Shown: one piece after another, positions 1 through 11,992 of the stretch | Layout of the letters: every line of letters begins with the position of its first letter | Numbering within the stretch: the first letter of the stretch is position 1 | Assembly: GCF_000012745.1 (NCBI RefSeq) | Contig: NC_007404.1 | Coordinates: forward strand, 1 to 64,000 | DNA length: 64,000 nucleotides | Source of the DNA: Thiobacillus denitrificans ATCC 25259 | GTDB taxonomy: Bacteria > Pseudomonadota > Gammaproteobacteria > Burkholderiales > Thiobacillaceae | Direction of reading: 5' to 3' | Notes under the pieces: model-generated | Databases searched by the model: none | Seen by the model: the letters and a program-made list of their open reading frames with translations, nothing else | Told to the model about the DNA's origin: nothing | Translations under genes and position numbers: made by a program

Positions 1-19
1 AACTATTGAAAAACCTCGT

Positions 20-49
20 ATTAGACTCGCGCAGCCGACGCGGTGTCAA
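20..49 (-). promoter_or_regulatory. Putative sigma-70 promoter reading leftward, away from dnaA
   Basis: On the minus strand a perfect -35 hexamer TTGACA (complement of 44-49) is followed after 18 bp by TCTAAT (complement of 20-25). Its direction matches the common arrangement in which rpmH, for ribosomal protein L34, is transcribed divergently from dnaA. That gene would lie outside the window, so the target is inferred. Confidence 0.45.
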
Positions 50-91
50 GCTCGGCCGGGAACTGTGCGGCGCAGCGGCCGCGCCCGGGGC

Positions 92-100
92 TGTGGATAA
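92..100 (-). promoter_or_regulatory. DnaA box upstream of dnaA
   Basis: TGTGGATAA is the exact reverse complement of the consensus DnaA box TTATCCACA. It lies 66 bp before the preferred dnaA start. It is a plausible site for DnaA autoregulation and part of the origin region. Confidence 0.8.
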
Positions 101-166
101 CCCCGGCGAAGCGGAGTAAGATACGGCCCCGATACCATGCTGCGCTCCGCTCCCTGCCACCCGAAT

Positions 167-1510
167 ATGGATTCCTTCTGGGACCTCTGCCAAGAGCGCT
201 TCCGCGCCAACCTGACCCAGCAGCAATTCAGCACCTGGATCAAGCCGCTCGTCTTCGATGACGGCGGCGACGAGGTGCGGATACTCGCGCCCAACCACTT
301 CGTAATGGACTGGGTGCGCGAAAAATTCGCCGAGCACATCGACAGCTGGGCGCAGGAATTCTACGCACGGCCGGTCGCCATCAGCTACGCCCTCGGCAAG
401 AAGCCGGCACCCGCCCGGGCAGCGCCCGCCGCACCGACGGCGAATCCGGCCGAGCCCGCTGCCCCTGCTGCGCCAGCACCGGCCCAGGTCGGCATGCGCA
501 TCAACCCGGGCTTCACCTTCGACAACTTCGTCTCCGGGCGCGCCAACCAGCTCGCGCGGGCCGCTGCGCTGCAGATCGCCGAGAACCCCGGCGTCGCCTA
601 CAACCCGCTGTTCGTGTACGGCGGGGTCGGTCTCGGCAAGACCCACCTGCTGCAGGCGATCGGCAATACGGTCCGGCAGACGAATCCGGCCGCGCGCATC
701 AGCTATATCCACGCCAACGATTACGTCGACGACGTCGTCAAGGCCTATCTCAACAAGCAGTTCGACGATCTCAAGCGCCGCTACATGTCGCTCGACCTGT
801 TGCTGATCGACGACATTCAGTTCCTGGCGAAGAAGGACCGCACCCAGGAGGAGTTCTTCTACGTCTTCAATTCGCTGATCGAGAACAAGAAACAGATCGT
901 CATCACCTGCGACACCTTCCCGAAGGAGATCAGCGGGCTCGACGACCGCCTCAAGTCGCGCTTCGCCTGGGGTCTGACCGTCGCGGTCGAACCACCCGAG
1001 CTCGAAATGCGCGTCGCGATCCTGCTCGCCAAGGCGCGGGCCGAGTCGGTCACGCTCGACGAGAACGTCGCCTTCTTCATCGCCAAGCAGGTCCGCTCCA
1101 ACGTGCGCGAACTCGAAGGCGCGCTCAAGCGCGTGATCGCCTTCTCGCGCTTCCACGAAAAGCCGATCACGATGGAACTTGTGAAAGAGGCCTTGCGCGA
1201 CCTGATCGCGTCGACCTCGCGCATGGTGTCGATCGAGAACATCCAGAAAACGGTCGCCGACTTCTACAAGATCAAGGTCGCCGACATGTTCTCGAAGAAG
1301 CGCACCCGCAACCTGGCGCGGCCGCGCCAGATCGCGATGGCGCTCGCCAAGGAATTGACCAACCAGAGCCTGCCCGAAATCGGGGAATCCTTCGGCGGCC
1401 GCGACCATACGACCGTGATCCACGCCTGCCGCAAGGTCGCCGAACTGCGCGAGACCGAGGCCGACATCGGACGCGACTATCTCGTGTTGTTACAAACGCT
1501 GACAGGCTGA
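167..1510 (+). CDS. dnaA: Chromosomal replication initiator DnaA
   Basis: DnaA binds DnaA boxes at oriC, opens the duplex and loads the DnaB helicase. The 447-residue protein has the expected order: an N-terminal DnaB-interaction domain (FWDLCQERF...FSTWIKPL), an Ala/Pro-rich linker, and an AAA+ domain with Walker [11 protein letters not shown] and Walker [11 protein letters not shown]. The C-terminal DNA-binding domain carries the DnaA signature around [14 protein letters not shown]. The start at 167 is chosen because related proteins begin with M-x-x-FW. An in-frame ATG at 137 would add ten residues ([13 protein letters not shown]) that do not look conserved, and neither start has a strong Shine-Dalgarno. 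It is followed by dnaN in the classic dnaA-dnaN-gyrB order. Identity is certain; only the start is open. Confidence 0.97.
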   Translation: MDSFWDLCQERFRANLTQQQFSTWIKPLVFDDGGDEVRILAPNHFVMDWVREKFAEHIDSWAQEFYARPVAISYALGKKPAPARAAPAAPTANPAEPAAPAAPAPAQVGMRINPGFTFDNFVSGRANQLARAAALQIAENPGVAYNPLFVYGGVGLGKTHLLQAIGNTVRQTNPAARISYIHANDYVDDVVKAYLNKQFDDLKRRYMSLDLLLIDDIQFLAKKDRTQEEFFYVFNSLIENKKQIVITCDTFPKEISGLDDRLKSRFAWGLTVAVEPPELEMRVAILLAKARAESVTLDENVAFFIAKQVRSNVRELEGALKRVIAFSRFHEKPITMELVKEALRDLIASTSRMVSIENIQKTVADFYKIKVADMFSKKRTRNLARPRQIAMALAKELTNQSLPEIGESFGGRDHTTVIHACRKVAELRETEADIGRDYLVLLQTLTG

Positions 1511-1518
1511 GGATGAAA

Positions 1519-1527
1519 TGTGGATAA
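1519..1527 (-). promoter_or_regulatory. DnaA box in the dnaA-dnaN spacer
   Basis: TGTGGATAA is a perfect minus-strand DnaA box eight bases after the dnaA stop. With the box at 1587-1595 it makes the dnaA-dnaN spacer a candidate part of oriC. Confidence 0.8.
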
Positions 1528-1586
1528 AGCCGGTCGATACCCCGCGAGGCAGAAACCATCCCCATCCGTCCCGCCAGACGCAGCGG

Positions 1587-1595
1587 TTATCCACA
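1587..1595 (+). promoter_or_regulatory. DnaA box in the dnaA-dnaN spacer
   Basis: TTATCCACA is a perfect plus-strand DnaA box, oriented opposite to the one at 1519-1527. An A/T-richer stretch follows at about 1620-1700 just before dnaN. That is the layout expected of an origin with a DNA-unwinding element, but the unwinding role is inference. Confidence 0.8.
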
Positions 1596-1688
1596 GCCGC
1601 CAATCTTGCTAGAAGGATGATTCGATTGCTTAAAACGGCTTACCCCCAATTTCCGACCGTCTTGATTACGAGTTCCAGGAATATATAA

Positions 1689-5331
<3,643 letters not shown>

Positions 5332-5362
5332 CAACTTTGGATTTCGTACAAATAAGAAAAGT

Positions 5363-5396
5363 AGAAAGGCCAACCACATTGGTTGGCCTTTCTTTT
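5363..5396 (+). terminator. Rho-independent terminator after gyrB
   Basis: A perfect 13-bp stem (5363-5375 with 5381-5393) closes a 5-nt ACATT loop and is followed by T residues. A-rich sequence on the left side would let it work weakly from the other direction too. It separates the replication genes from the gene-poor stretch that follows. Confidence 0.92.
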
Positions 5397-6164
5397 GTTG
5401 CTATCTGCTTTCCGCCATTGCTTCATTTGAAATCACGGTCACGAATAACTGGCGCAACTCGGCTGCGGTCATCGGCGAGCTACATTGCTGAACGACTGAT
5501 TTCTTCACAGGCGCAGAAAAGCTCAGGCCAAGCCTCTATTCAGCAGTTGTTGAGTACAGTGATCACGCCGGGTGCACGTTCGTTGACTCCCGAGCCCAAG
5601 GGAAACGAAGCGGATCCCGGTGTCGTCGTCAGTCTCAACTTCGTTAGGGATAGGCTGCCTTCGAGACATTCCGTCGTCCGACTTTGGACTTCCGGTCCGG
5701 CGTAAATGTTTGCGTGGAATTCCTCTCGCTGGCTGTAAAGAAGCTTCCTCCCGAGACGGCGGGCGTGTACACAGGGATGGCGCTTGAAGCACTTCTATAT
5801 GGGCGCGGCGTCCGAAGGCATGTGCTCGAAAGGGTGTTCGCATCGCGGCTGAATGTCTACGGTCGGAATGGGCGTCGTATCGCCCCGCACCTAAGGCGAT
5901 TATTCGGAGGAATTCTTTCCCGACACCATCTGCGGCGTTAAGTTTGGTCGCAAACTCCTGTTACAAGGCGAGGTCGTAATGCGTCAATCGTTCAACCGAT
6001 GGTGGGATGGGCCATACTCAAGACAATAAGCAAGACAATAAGGGACAGACCACGATTTCCTATTCCCCAACGAAAGTCAGCTCAGTCGACCTCGAGACGT
6101 TCGAATTAGCCCGCCGGAAAACAGGTGCGGTTGTGCGCCTTCGCATCCCTTGACGCTACCACTC
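5397..6164. other. Gene-poor stretch with no supported gene; possible mobile-element remnant
   Basis: About 770 bp lie here without a convincing gene. Base composition is visibly less GC-rich than the flanks and codon patterns do not resemble the neighbours. The longest open frames (for example 5684-5941 plus, 85 codons, and 5523-5843 minus, 106 codons) have no recognisable motif or good ribosome site. Near 6020-6045 the 10-mer AGACAATAAG occurs twice and is followed by GGGACAGACCACG. From memory, similar wording is common beside IS200/RAYT-type transposase genes, but no transposase is present. I read the region as an eroded insertion or decayed gene. Confidence 0.5.
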
Positions 6165-6620
6165 CTAGCACATGACAAGATCCGCGTGCGTAAACCCCTT
6201 CGTATAGTCGAGTACGGAGATCACCACCGGCGTCACGCGGAAGATGGCAACCTCCTCCGGCGCGGGCTTGGGAAACGGCAAGGGCTCCTGAGGCTCAGGG
6301 TATTTCTGCATCAGCAGGCCCAAGGCCTTCTCCGCTTCGGCCCGGTCGTCGATGCGTTGCGCATGCGCCGCCATCGATAGCCCCGTGATCTCCATCACGT
6401 TCGGCGTGTCGTGATCGATCGTCAGCGAAACGCGATCGTCGCGGGCCAGGTTCGCCGCCTTCTGGCTCTCAAGGCCGCAGAGGAAATAGAGCGTGAGCCC
6501 GTCGTTGCCATAGCCCACGGTCGTCGCCTGCGGCCAGCCGTCGGGCCTTAGCGTGGCGAGGGTCAGGATCCGGTGCTCGTCCAGGAGCGCGAGGATTTTC
6601 TGCTTGATTGCGTCGTCCAT
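6165..6620 (-). CDS. Pyridoxamine 5'-phosphate oxidase-like (FMN-binding split barrel) protein
   Basis: This 151-residue protein resembles the small PNPOx-like flavoproteins. It has an N-terminal helix (MDDAIKQKILALLDEHR), then strands ILTLATLRPDGWPQATTVGY and LYFLCGLESQKAANL...RVSLTID, the usual FMN-binding split-barrel pattern. Members bind FMN, F420 or haem and the substrate is usually unknown, so no reaction is assigned. The start at 6620 is preceded on the minus strand by GGAGG at good spacing. The frame stays open far upstream but would run into the HU terminator. It lies downstream of HU, with the HU terminator between them, so it is probably transcribed separately. Confidence 0.8.
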   Translation of the reverse strand: MDDAIKQKILALLDEHRILTLATLRPDGWPQATTVGYGNDGLTLYFLCGLESQKAANLARDDRVSLTIDHDTPNVMEITGLSMAAHAQRIDDRAEAEKALGLLMQKYPEPQEPLPFPKPAPEEVAIFRVTPVVISVLDYTKGFTHADLVMC

Positions 6621-6803
6621 GCCCGCCTCCGTCGGTCGTCGTGTTCTTGACGATAGTCGACGTACTGTCTGGTGTCTCGTTTCCAGACGGCGATCGGCAG
6701 CTCGAGCCGGATGGGATGAGAAAGCAGCTGATCGATGAACACCCGTTTTCCCAAGAAAACCGGGAACCCGGGCCGCTGCGACGCCGTAGCATGCGGAAAA
6801 AGA

Positions 6804-6827
6804 CGAGGGCCTCTTTCGAGGCCCTCG
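6804..6827 (-). terminator. Rho-independent terminator after the HU gene
   Basis: A perfect 10-bp stem (6804-6813 with 6818-6827) encloses a TTTC loop. Read on the minus strand it is followed by a T-rich run, TCTTTTT. It lies about 40 bp past the HU stop codon. Confidence 0.9.
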
Positions 6828-6864
6828 GTCTTTGTCTGGGCGATGCCCGGCGCGGTACGAAGAA

Positions 6865-7161
6865 TTACTTCTTCTTGGCCGCCTTCTTGCCGGCAACCGC
6901 GGCCTTGAAGCCGGCGCCTGCGGTGAAGCGCGGCACGGTCGTCGCGGCGATCTTGATCTCATTGCCGGTCTGGGGGTTGCGACCGGTGCGCGCTGCGCGC
7001 TTGGAGGATTTGAAGGTACCGAAGCCGACCAGGGTCACCGAGTCGCCCTTGGCAACGGCTTTCGTCACGGCGGCCAGGATGGCGTCGAGCGCGCGACCCG
7101 CGGCGGCCTTGCTAATGTCAGCCTCGGCGGCAGCGAAGTCGATCAATTCAGATTTGTTCAT
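6865..7161 (-). CDS. DNA-binding protein HU
   Basis: HU-type nucleoid proteins bend and compact DNA as dimers. The N-terminus [18 protein letters not shown] and core [24 protein letters not shown] contain the family's DNA-binding arm (GRNPQTGxEI). The 98-residue protein is slightly longer than E. coli HU because of a lysine-rich tail ([11 protein letters not shown]), a feature known in some betaproteobacterial HU proteins. The start at 7161 matches the family. An upstream in-frame ATG adds twenty non-conserved residues. A dedicated terminator follows, so this is a single-gene unit. Whether it corresponds to hupA or hupB cannot be told. Confidence 0.95.
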   Translation of the reverse strand: MNKSELIDFAAAEADISKAAAGRALDAILAAVTKAVAKGDSVTLVGFGTFKSSKRAARTGRNPQTGNEIKIAATTVPRFTAGAGFKAAVAGKKAAKKK

Positions 7162-7357
7162 GAGTATCCCTATGGTTGATTGAGAAAAACGAGAAGCCTG
7201 GGACGGTCCAGCGTCCATCACTACCCTTGTTTAGGTCGCGCCCCGCTGTACCGCCTTATGGGTTAACGACCTTCCCGCGCCAATCTTGATCGAACTGGCG
7301 CACCAAAACAAGGGCCTGTTTGTGTCCCGTGTGGTTTTTATAGTTCATCGCGGACGC

Positions 7358-8500
7358 TTATTCCTTGCGGGCGATCACGGGCATGCCGGCTTCCTTCCAT
7401 TCCGGGAAGCCGCCGCGGAACCAGTAGACGTTCTTCCAGCCGGCCTGGATCGCCATCACCGCAGATTTATAGCTCTTCCAGCAGATCGTGCCGTCGCAAT
7501 ACATGATGAAGGGCGCGTTCTTGTCCTTGGGCAGCTTGTTGAGCGCGAACTGGTCGTCCGCCGCGTCGAAGCCGACTTCCTTGGCGCTGCCTTCCTTGTA
7601 GGGCACCGAGATGGCCCCAGGGACGTGCGCCACGGCGTATTCCTCGCCGACCCGCACGTCGTAGACCGGGACGCCCTGCGCCATCAGCTCGCGCGTCTGG
7701 GCGGCGCCGATGACCTTGGCGCCGGGCAGGACCGTCGGCGTGGTGTTGAGCATCGACGCGACGCTCTTGAAGTCGGCCTTGCTCGCGCCGGCGAGCGCAA
7801 GCTGAAGGCTGTTGTTTTTCGTCAACCCGGCCGCGAGCTTCTGTCGCATTCCGGCGTCCACCCGCTCGGGCTGGACCGAAAGCGCGCGCAGCGGCACGGC
7901 CGCGGTCGTGAAGACGATGCGGCCGCCATTGCTTGCCGTCCACGCTTTCGCCTCCTCGGCCGACGCGACCGCGAGGTCGTAGCGGCCGAGCTTCAAGCCG
8001 TACAGCGGCGCTTCCGCCATGCGATGGAACTTGATCTCCGAAAAATCGCGCTTGCTGAGGCCGCGGCTGTTGATTTCGCTGCGCGCCATGCCGCCCATCA
8101 GCGACTCGTAGTCGGGAACGCCGAGACGTGCCCCCGAGCGCGCGGCGAGCTGACCCTTGTATGCGGGACCGGCGACGAAGGCCGCCGCGGCCGTTTCGCC
8201 CGACTTGAGGATCGGCTCGAACTTGAACTTGCCGATGTTGGCGATCACCTGGGCCGGGCCGAAAACCATGTCGAGCGTGCCGTCCTTGGCATGCTTGATC
8301 GCCGAGAATCCGCGTGTGTAGTACTGCATGCGGACCGGCTGGCCGACCGCGCGCTCGACGTCGCGGACGAAGGCGCGATAGCGTTGATTGGTCTGCGTGT
8401 CGCTGATCGATTCGTTCTGATCGAGCACGACGCCGAGGGTCAGCGGCTCGGCCTGCGCGAGCGCGGAAACCAGCACGAGCGGCAAAAGGGTGAAGCGCAT
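7358..8500 (-). CDS. PhnD-like periplasmic binding domain fused to a rhodanese domain
   Basis: The 380-residue protein starts with a signal peptide (about residues 1-17, ending AQA), so it should be periplasmic. Residues about 18-255 resemble the PhnD/SsuA-type substrate-binding fold, with TLGVVLDQN, a Y-Y-T-R-G-F-S segment, and MVFGPAQVIANIGKFKFEP. Residues about 270-378 form a rhodanese domain (VPVYDVRVGEEYAVAHVPGAISVPY), with a cysteine-bearing active loop YCDGTICWKSYKSA. It probably binds an anion or sulfur compound and moves a sulfane sulfur; the ligand is unknown. It stands alone between HU and a small unknown gene, with no transporter permease or ATPase nearby. Confidence 0.8.
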   Translation of the reverse strand: MRFTLLPLVLVSALAQAEPLTLGVVLDQNESISDTQTNQRYRAFVRDVERAVGQPVRMQYYTRGFSAIKHAKDGTLDMVFGPAQVIANIGKFKFEPILKSGETAAAAFVAGPAYKGQLAARSGARLGVPDYESLMGGMARSEINSRGLSKRDFSEIKFHRMAEAPLYGLKLGRYDLAVASAEEAKAWTASNGGRIVFTTAAVPLRALSVQPERVDAGMRQKLAAGLTKNNSLQLALAGASKADFKSVASMLNTTPTVLPGAKVIGAAQTRELMAQGVPVYDVRVGEEYAVAHVPGAISVPYKEGSAKEVGFDAADDQFALNKLPKDKNAPFIMYCDGTICWKSYKSAVMAIQAGWKNVYWFRGGFPEWKEAGMPVIARKE

Positions 8501-8566
8501 GATCGTCTCCGTTCTTATTGGCGTGCGGAATTAACGGCCTGCGGCCGAACAAAGTTTAGTTTTCGT

Positions 8567-8959
8567 TCAATCCGCGGCGGTCGTCTCGTGCAGCCATTGC
8601 TGCAGGATCGTGCGCAATTCGTCCTCGCCCACCGGCAGCGCGAGCGCCGCGTCGATGCGCATGCGAGCCGCGACCTTGTCGAGCGCTGCACGGTGTGCGG
8701 ACTCGTAAAAGACCAGGATGCGGGTGCCGGGCGCGCCTTGTGCCGCGGCGAGCACCGACTCGAGATTGGACAGGCGGTCGCGGAAATCGGCCTGATGGTA
8801 GAAATCGGCGACGATGACCGCGGGCGGCGCCTTGCGGATGAGGCTGATCGCCTTGCGTTCCGACCATTCGGTCGTGACCGAGAAACCGAGTTCCTGATAG
8901 AGCTTCTTGTAGCCGGCCGTGCCGATGAAGGCGTTGACCATGAGCAGGCTGGACGGCAC
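8567..8959 (-). CDS. Small protein with a receiver-like fold, function unknown
   Basis: This 130-residue protein begins two bases after the topA stop on the same strand, so it is very likely cotranscribed with topA. The alternating pattern of hydrophobic strands and helices (PAVIVADFYH..., TRILVFYESA..., AALALPVGEDEL) recalls a response-regulator receiver domain. The central aspartate sits in VADFYHQ, where the phospho-acceptor would be, but the acidic pair and the lysine are not clear, so phosphorylation is doubtful. The start is GTG 8959; an ATG at 8941 is an alternative. Neither has a clear Shine-Dalgarno. Confidence 0.65.
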   Translation of the reverse strand: MPSSLLMVNAFIGTAGYKKLYQELGFSVTTEWSERKAISLIRKAPPAVIVADFYHQADFRDRLSNLESVLAAAQGAPGTRILVFYESAHRAALDKVAARMRIDAALALPVGEDELRTILQQWLHETTAAD

Positions 8960-8961
8960 GG

Positions 8962-11535
8962 CTAGGCGGCTTTTTTGCTGGCGGGCTTTTTCGTCGCTGC
9001 GGGCTTGGCGGGCGCTTTCTTCGTCGCCGCCTTTTTAGTCGCTGCGGGCTTGGTCGCGGTGTCGGCGGCCTTAGTCTTCGTCGCGCTCGCCTTGGTCGGC
9101 GCCTTGCGCGGCGGCTTCTTCGCCGGCCCCTTGGCGACGCGCGCGGCGATCAGGCCGATCGCCTCGTCGAGCGTGACCGCTTCGGGCGTGATGTCCTTCG
9201 GCAGCGTCGCGTTGGTGCTGCCGTGCTTGACGTAGGGCCCGTAGCGGCCCGAGCGCACCGTGATGTCCTTGCCGTCTTCCGGGTGCGGGCCGAGATTCTT
9301 CAGCACCGACGCGGCCGAGTCGGCGCCGCGCGGCGCGCGCTCCATCGCCAGCACCTCGAGCGCGCGCGGCAGGTCGATCTCGTAGACGCTGTCGGTCTTC
9401 GGGATCGACTTGAACTTGCCGTCATGCAGCAGATACGGGCCGAAGCGGCCGTTGTTGGCGACGATCGGCAGGCCGGTGGTCGGGTGATGCCCGACCTCGC
9501 GCGGCAGCGAGAGGAATTTGAGCGCGAGGTCGAGCGTCGCGTTTTCGAGCGGAATGTCCTTGGGCCACGACGCGCGCCGCGGCTTCGGCGCCTTCTTGTC
9601 CTCGGGCATATCGCCGATCTGCACGTAAGGGCCGAAGCGGCCGGAGAGCAGCTTGACGTCGAGCCCGCTCGCCGGGTCCTTGCCGAGGATGTTGTCGCCT
9701 TCGGCGGTGGCGGGGTGCAGCGGCCGCGTGTAGTCGCATTCGGGATAGCCCGAGCAGCCGATGAAGAGCCCGCGCTTGCTCGCTTGCATGAAGAGCGGCT
9801 TGGCGCACTTGGGGCAGGCTTCGAGGATCGGGCAGCCGCGCTCGACGTCCTGCTTGGCCTTGAGGTCGCCTTCGAAGCCGCTCCAGAATTCGCCCAGCAG
9901 ACGCGACCACACGCGCTTGCCGTTGGAGACGTCGTCGAGCTTGTCCTCGAGCTTGGCGGTGAAGTCGTAGTCGACGTAGTGGCTGAAATGCCGGGTCAGG
10001 AAGCAGTTGACCAGTCGGCCGACGTCGGTCGGCTGGAAGCGCTTCTTTTCGAGCACGACGTATTCGCGGTCCTGCAGCGTCGAGATGATGCTGGCGTAGG
10101 TCGACGGCCGGCCGATGCCGTATTCCTCGAGCGCCTTGACCAGGGACGCTTCCGTATAGCGCGGCGGCGGCTGGGTGAAGTGCTGTTCGCCGTAGAGCCG
10201 GTCGACGGGCAGGGTTTCCCCCTCGACGAGCGCGGGCAGCTTCGACTCGCCTTCGTCGTCCTCGTCGTCCTGGTAGACCGCGAGAAAGCCGGCGAACGCG
10301 AGTGTCTGCCCTGTCGCGCGGAAGGTGCCCTCGCCGACCGTGATGTCGGCAGCGACCGTGTCGAACTGCGCGGCCGTCATCTGGCAGGCGACCGTGCGCT
10401 TCCAGACGAGTTCGTAAAGCCGGGCCTGGTCCTGGGTCAGGAATTGCCTGACCGCGTCGGGCGTGCGCAACACCGAGGTCGGGCGCACGGCCTCGTGCGC
10501 TTCCTGCGCGTTCTTGGTCTTGGCCTTGTACTGGACCGCGTGCGGCGGCAGGTAATCCTTGTCGAAGTTGGCGCCCACATACTTGCGGATGTCGGTGATC
10601 GCTTCCTGCGCGAGGTTGACCGAGTCGGTCCGCATGTAGGTGATGAGGCCGACCGGGCCTTCGCCGAGGTCGATGCCCTCGTAGAGTTGCTGCGCGGTGC
10701 GCATCACGCGGTCGGTCGTCATACCGAGCTGACGCACGCCGGCCTGCTGCAGCGTCGAGGTCGTGAACGGCGCGGCGGGGTTGCGGGCGCGGCGCTTCTT
10801 CTCGATGCGCATCACGCGCGCATCCTTGGATTCAAGCGTGGCGAGCCATTCCTTGCTGCGCGCCTCGTGCTCGACCGCGAACTGGTCGAGCTTCTCGCCC
10901 TTGAAGTGCGTGAGCTTGGCCGTGAACGCTTGACTGCCTTTATGTGAGTCGAGGTGCAGCGTCCAGTATTCGCGCGCGACGAAGGCCTCGATCTCCTCCT
11001 CGCGCTCGACGATCATGCGGAGCGCGGGCGACTGCACGCGGCCGGCCGACAGCCCGGGGCTGATCTTTTTCCACAAGAGCGGCGAGAGGTTGAAGCCGAC
11101 CAGGTAATCGAGTGCGCGCCGCGCCTGCTGGGCGTCGACGAGATCGGACGCGATCTCGCGCGGATTGCGCACCGCGTCCTGGATCGCCGATTCGGTGATC
11201 TCGTAGAAGGCGACGCGCTTCATCGGCGTCTTGACCTTCTTCTCCTTGAGGATTTCGCTGATGTGCCAGGAAATCGCCTCGCCTTCGCGGTCCGGGTCGG
11301 TCGCGAGCAGGACTTCGTCGGCTTTCTTCGCGGCCTTGACGATGGCGTCGACGTGCTTGGCGTTGCGCTCGATGATCTGGTACTTCATCGAGAAGTTTTC
11401 CGTGTCGACCGCGCCGGTCCTCGGCTCGAGGTCGCGCACGTGGCCGTAGCTGGCGAGGATGTCGTAGTCCGCGCCGAGGTATTTCTTCAGCGACTTGGAC
11501 TTCGACGGCGATTCGACGATGACGAGCTTGGACAT
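8962..11535 (-). CDS. topA: DNA topoisomerase I
   Basis: TopA relaxes negative supercoils by cutting one strand through a tyrosine. The 857-residue protein opens with the TOPRIM motif KLVIVESPSKSKSLKKYLG. The catalytic region GLITYMRTDS places the active tyrosine near residue 300. The SKRGLFIGCSGYPEC segment with a preceding C-x2-C is a C-terminal zinc ribbon, and further beta-rich repeats with NGRFGPYL and SGRYGPYVK follow. The tail of about 60 residues is almost pure Lys/Ala/Thr/Pro, as in many betaproteobacterial and actinobacterial TopA proteins, and should strengthen DNA binding. It follows smg with a 6-bp gap. Confidence 0.97.
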   Translation of the reverse strand: MSKLVIVESPSKSKSLKKYLGADYDILASYGHVRDLEPRTGAVDTENFSMKYQIIERNAKHVDAIVKAAKKADEVLLATDPDREGEAISWHISEILKEKKVKTPMKRVAFYEITESAIQDAVRNPREIASDLVDAQQARRALDYLVGFNLSPLLWKKISPGLSAGRVQSPALRMIVEREEEIEAFVAREYWTLHLDSHKGSQAFTAKLTHFKGEKLDQFAVEHEARSKEWLATLESKDARVMRIEKKRRARNPAAPFTTSTLQQAGVRQLGMTTDRVMRTAQQLYEGIDLGEGPVGLITYMRTDSVNLAQEAITDIRKYVGANFDKDYLPPHAVQYKAKTKNAQEAHEAVRPTSVLRTPDAVRQFLTQDQARLYELVWKRTVACQMTAAQFDTVAADITVGEGTFRATGQTLAFAGFLAVYQDDEDDEGESKLPALVEGETLPVDRLYGEQHFTQPPPRYTEASLVKALEEYGIGRPSTYASIISTLQDREYVVLEKKRFQPTDVGRLVNCFLTRHFSHYVDYDFTAKLEDKLDDVSNGKRVWSRLLGEFWSGFEGDLKAKQDVERGCPILEACPKCAKPLFMQASKRGLFIGCSGYPECDYTRPLHPATAEGDNILGKDPASGLDVKLLSGRFGPYVQIGDMPEDKKAPKPRRASWPKDIPLENATLDLALKFLSLPREVGHHPTTGLPIVANNGRFGPYLLHDGKFKSIPKTDSVYEIDLPRALEVLAMERAPRGADSAASVLKNLGPHPEDGKDITVRSGRYGPYVKHGSTNATLPKDITPEAVTLDEAIGLIAARVAKGPAKKPPRKAPTKASATKTKAADTATKPAATKKAATKKAPAKPAATKKPASKKAA

Positions 11536-11541
11536 GTCGGC

Positions 11542-11988
11542 TTAGTGCAGGCGTCCCGGCTCATGGTTCAGCAGCATCTCTTCGAGGTGGGTGAAATGTT
11601 CGATCAGCCCGCGGCTCCACAGCACGATCAGCGTCATCCAGCGCACGTGATCGGGCTCGATGTCCTCGCCAGCCAGCGCCATCAGCCCCGAAATCACCCA
11701 CTCGCGCGACTCGGGGTCGAGAATCTCGGCGCCGACCAGATAGCTGATTTCCTCGCGGCAGGCGTCGTTGAGGCTTTCGAGCTCCTCGGGCGCGTAGTGC
11801 CGATACTGGGCGTAGGCCAGCCGGTCGTGCGCCGCGCTGCTCGTGAGGTTGGCGAACCAGTCGAGCGTGGCGTTGATGTGCGCCTCCTCGAACCCCGCGG
11901 CGAACAGGCGCTTTTCGAGAGCGTCGCGGTCGGGCGCGAGCTCCGCCATGCGGAAGCTTTCGTAGAGGTAGACGAGGATGTCGAGCAT
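11542..11988 (-). CDS. smg: Smg family protein (DUF494)
   Basis: The 148-residue protein matches the Smg/DUF494 family: MLDILVYLYESF at the N-terminus and WVISGLMAL near the middle. The C-terminus is WMTLIVLWSRGLIEHFTHLEEML. In Proteobacteria smg sits beside dprA, as here, but its biochemical role is not established. The start at 11988 is the conserved methionine; the longer open frame upstream overlaps dprA and is not conserved. It lies between dprA and topA with gaps of only 4 and 6 bp, implying one transcript. Confidence 0.92.
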   Translation of the reverse strand: MLDILVYLYESFRMAELAPDRDALEKRLFAAGFEEAHINATLDWFANLTSSAAHDRLAYAQYRHYAPEELESLNDACREEISYLVGAEILDPESREWVISGLMALAGEDIEPDHVRWMTLIVLWSRGLIEHFTHLEEMLLNHEPGRLH

Positions 11989-11992
11989 GATG

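Noticed and set aside
5684..5941. 85-codon plus-strand frame as a gene in the gene-poor stretch
   Set aside because: No Shine-Dalgarno, no recognisable motif, codon use unlike neighbours. I left it inside the described stretch and did not call a gene.
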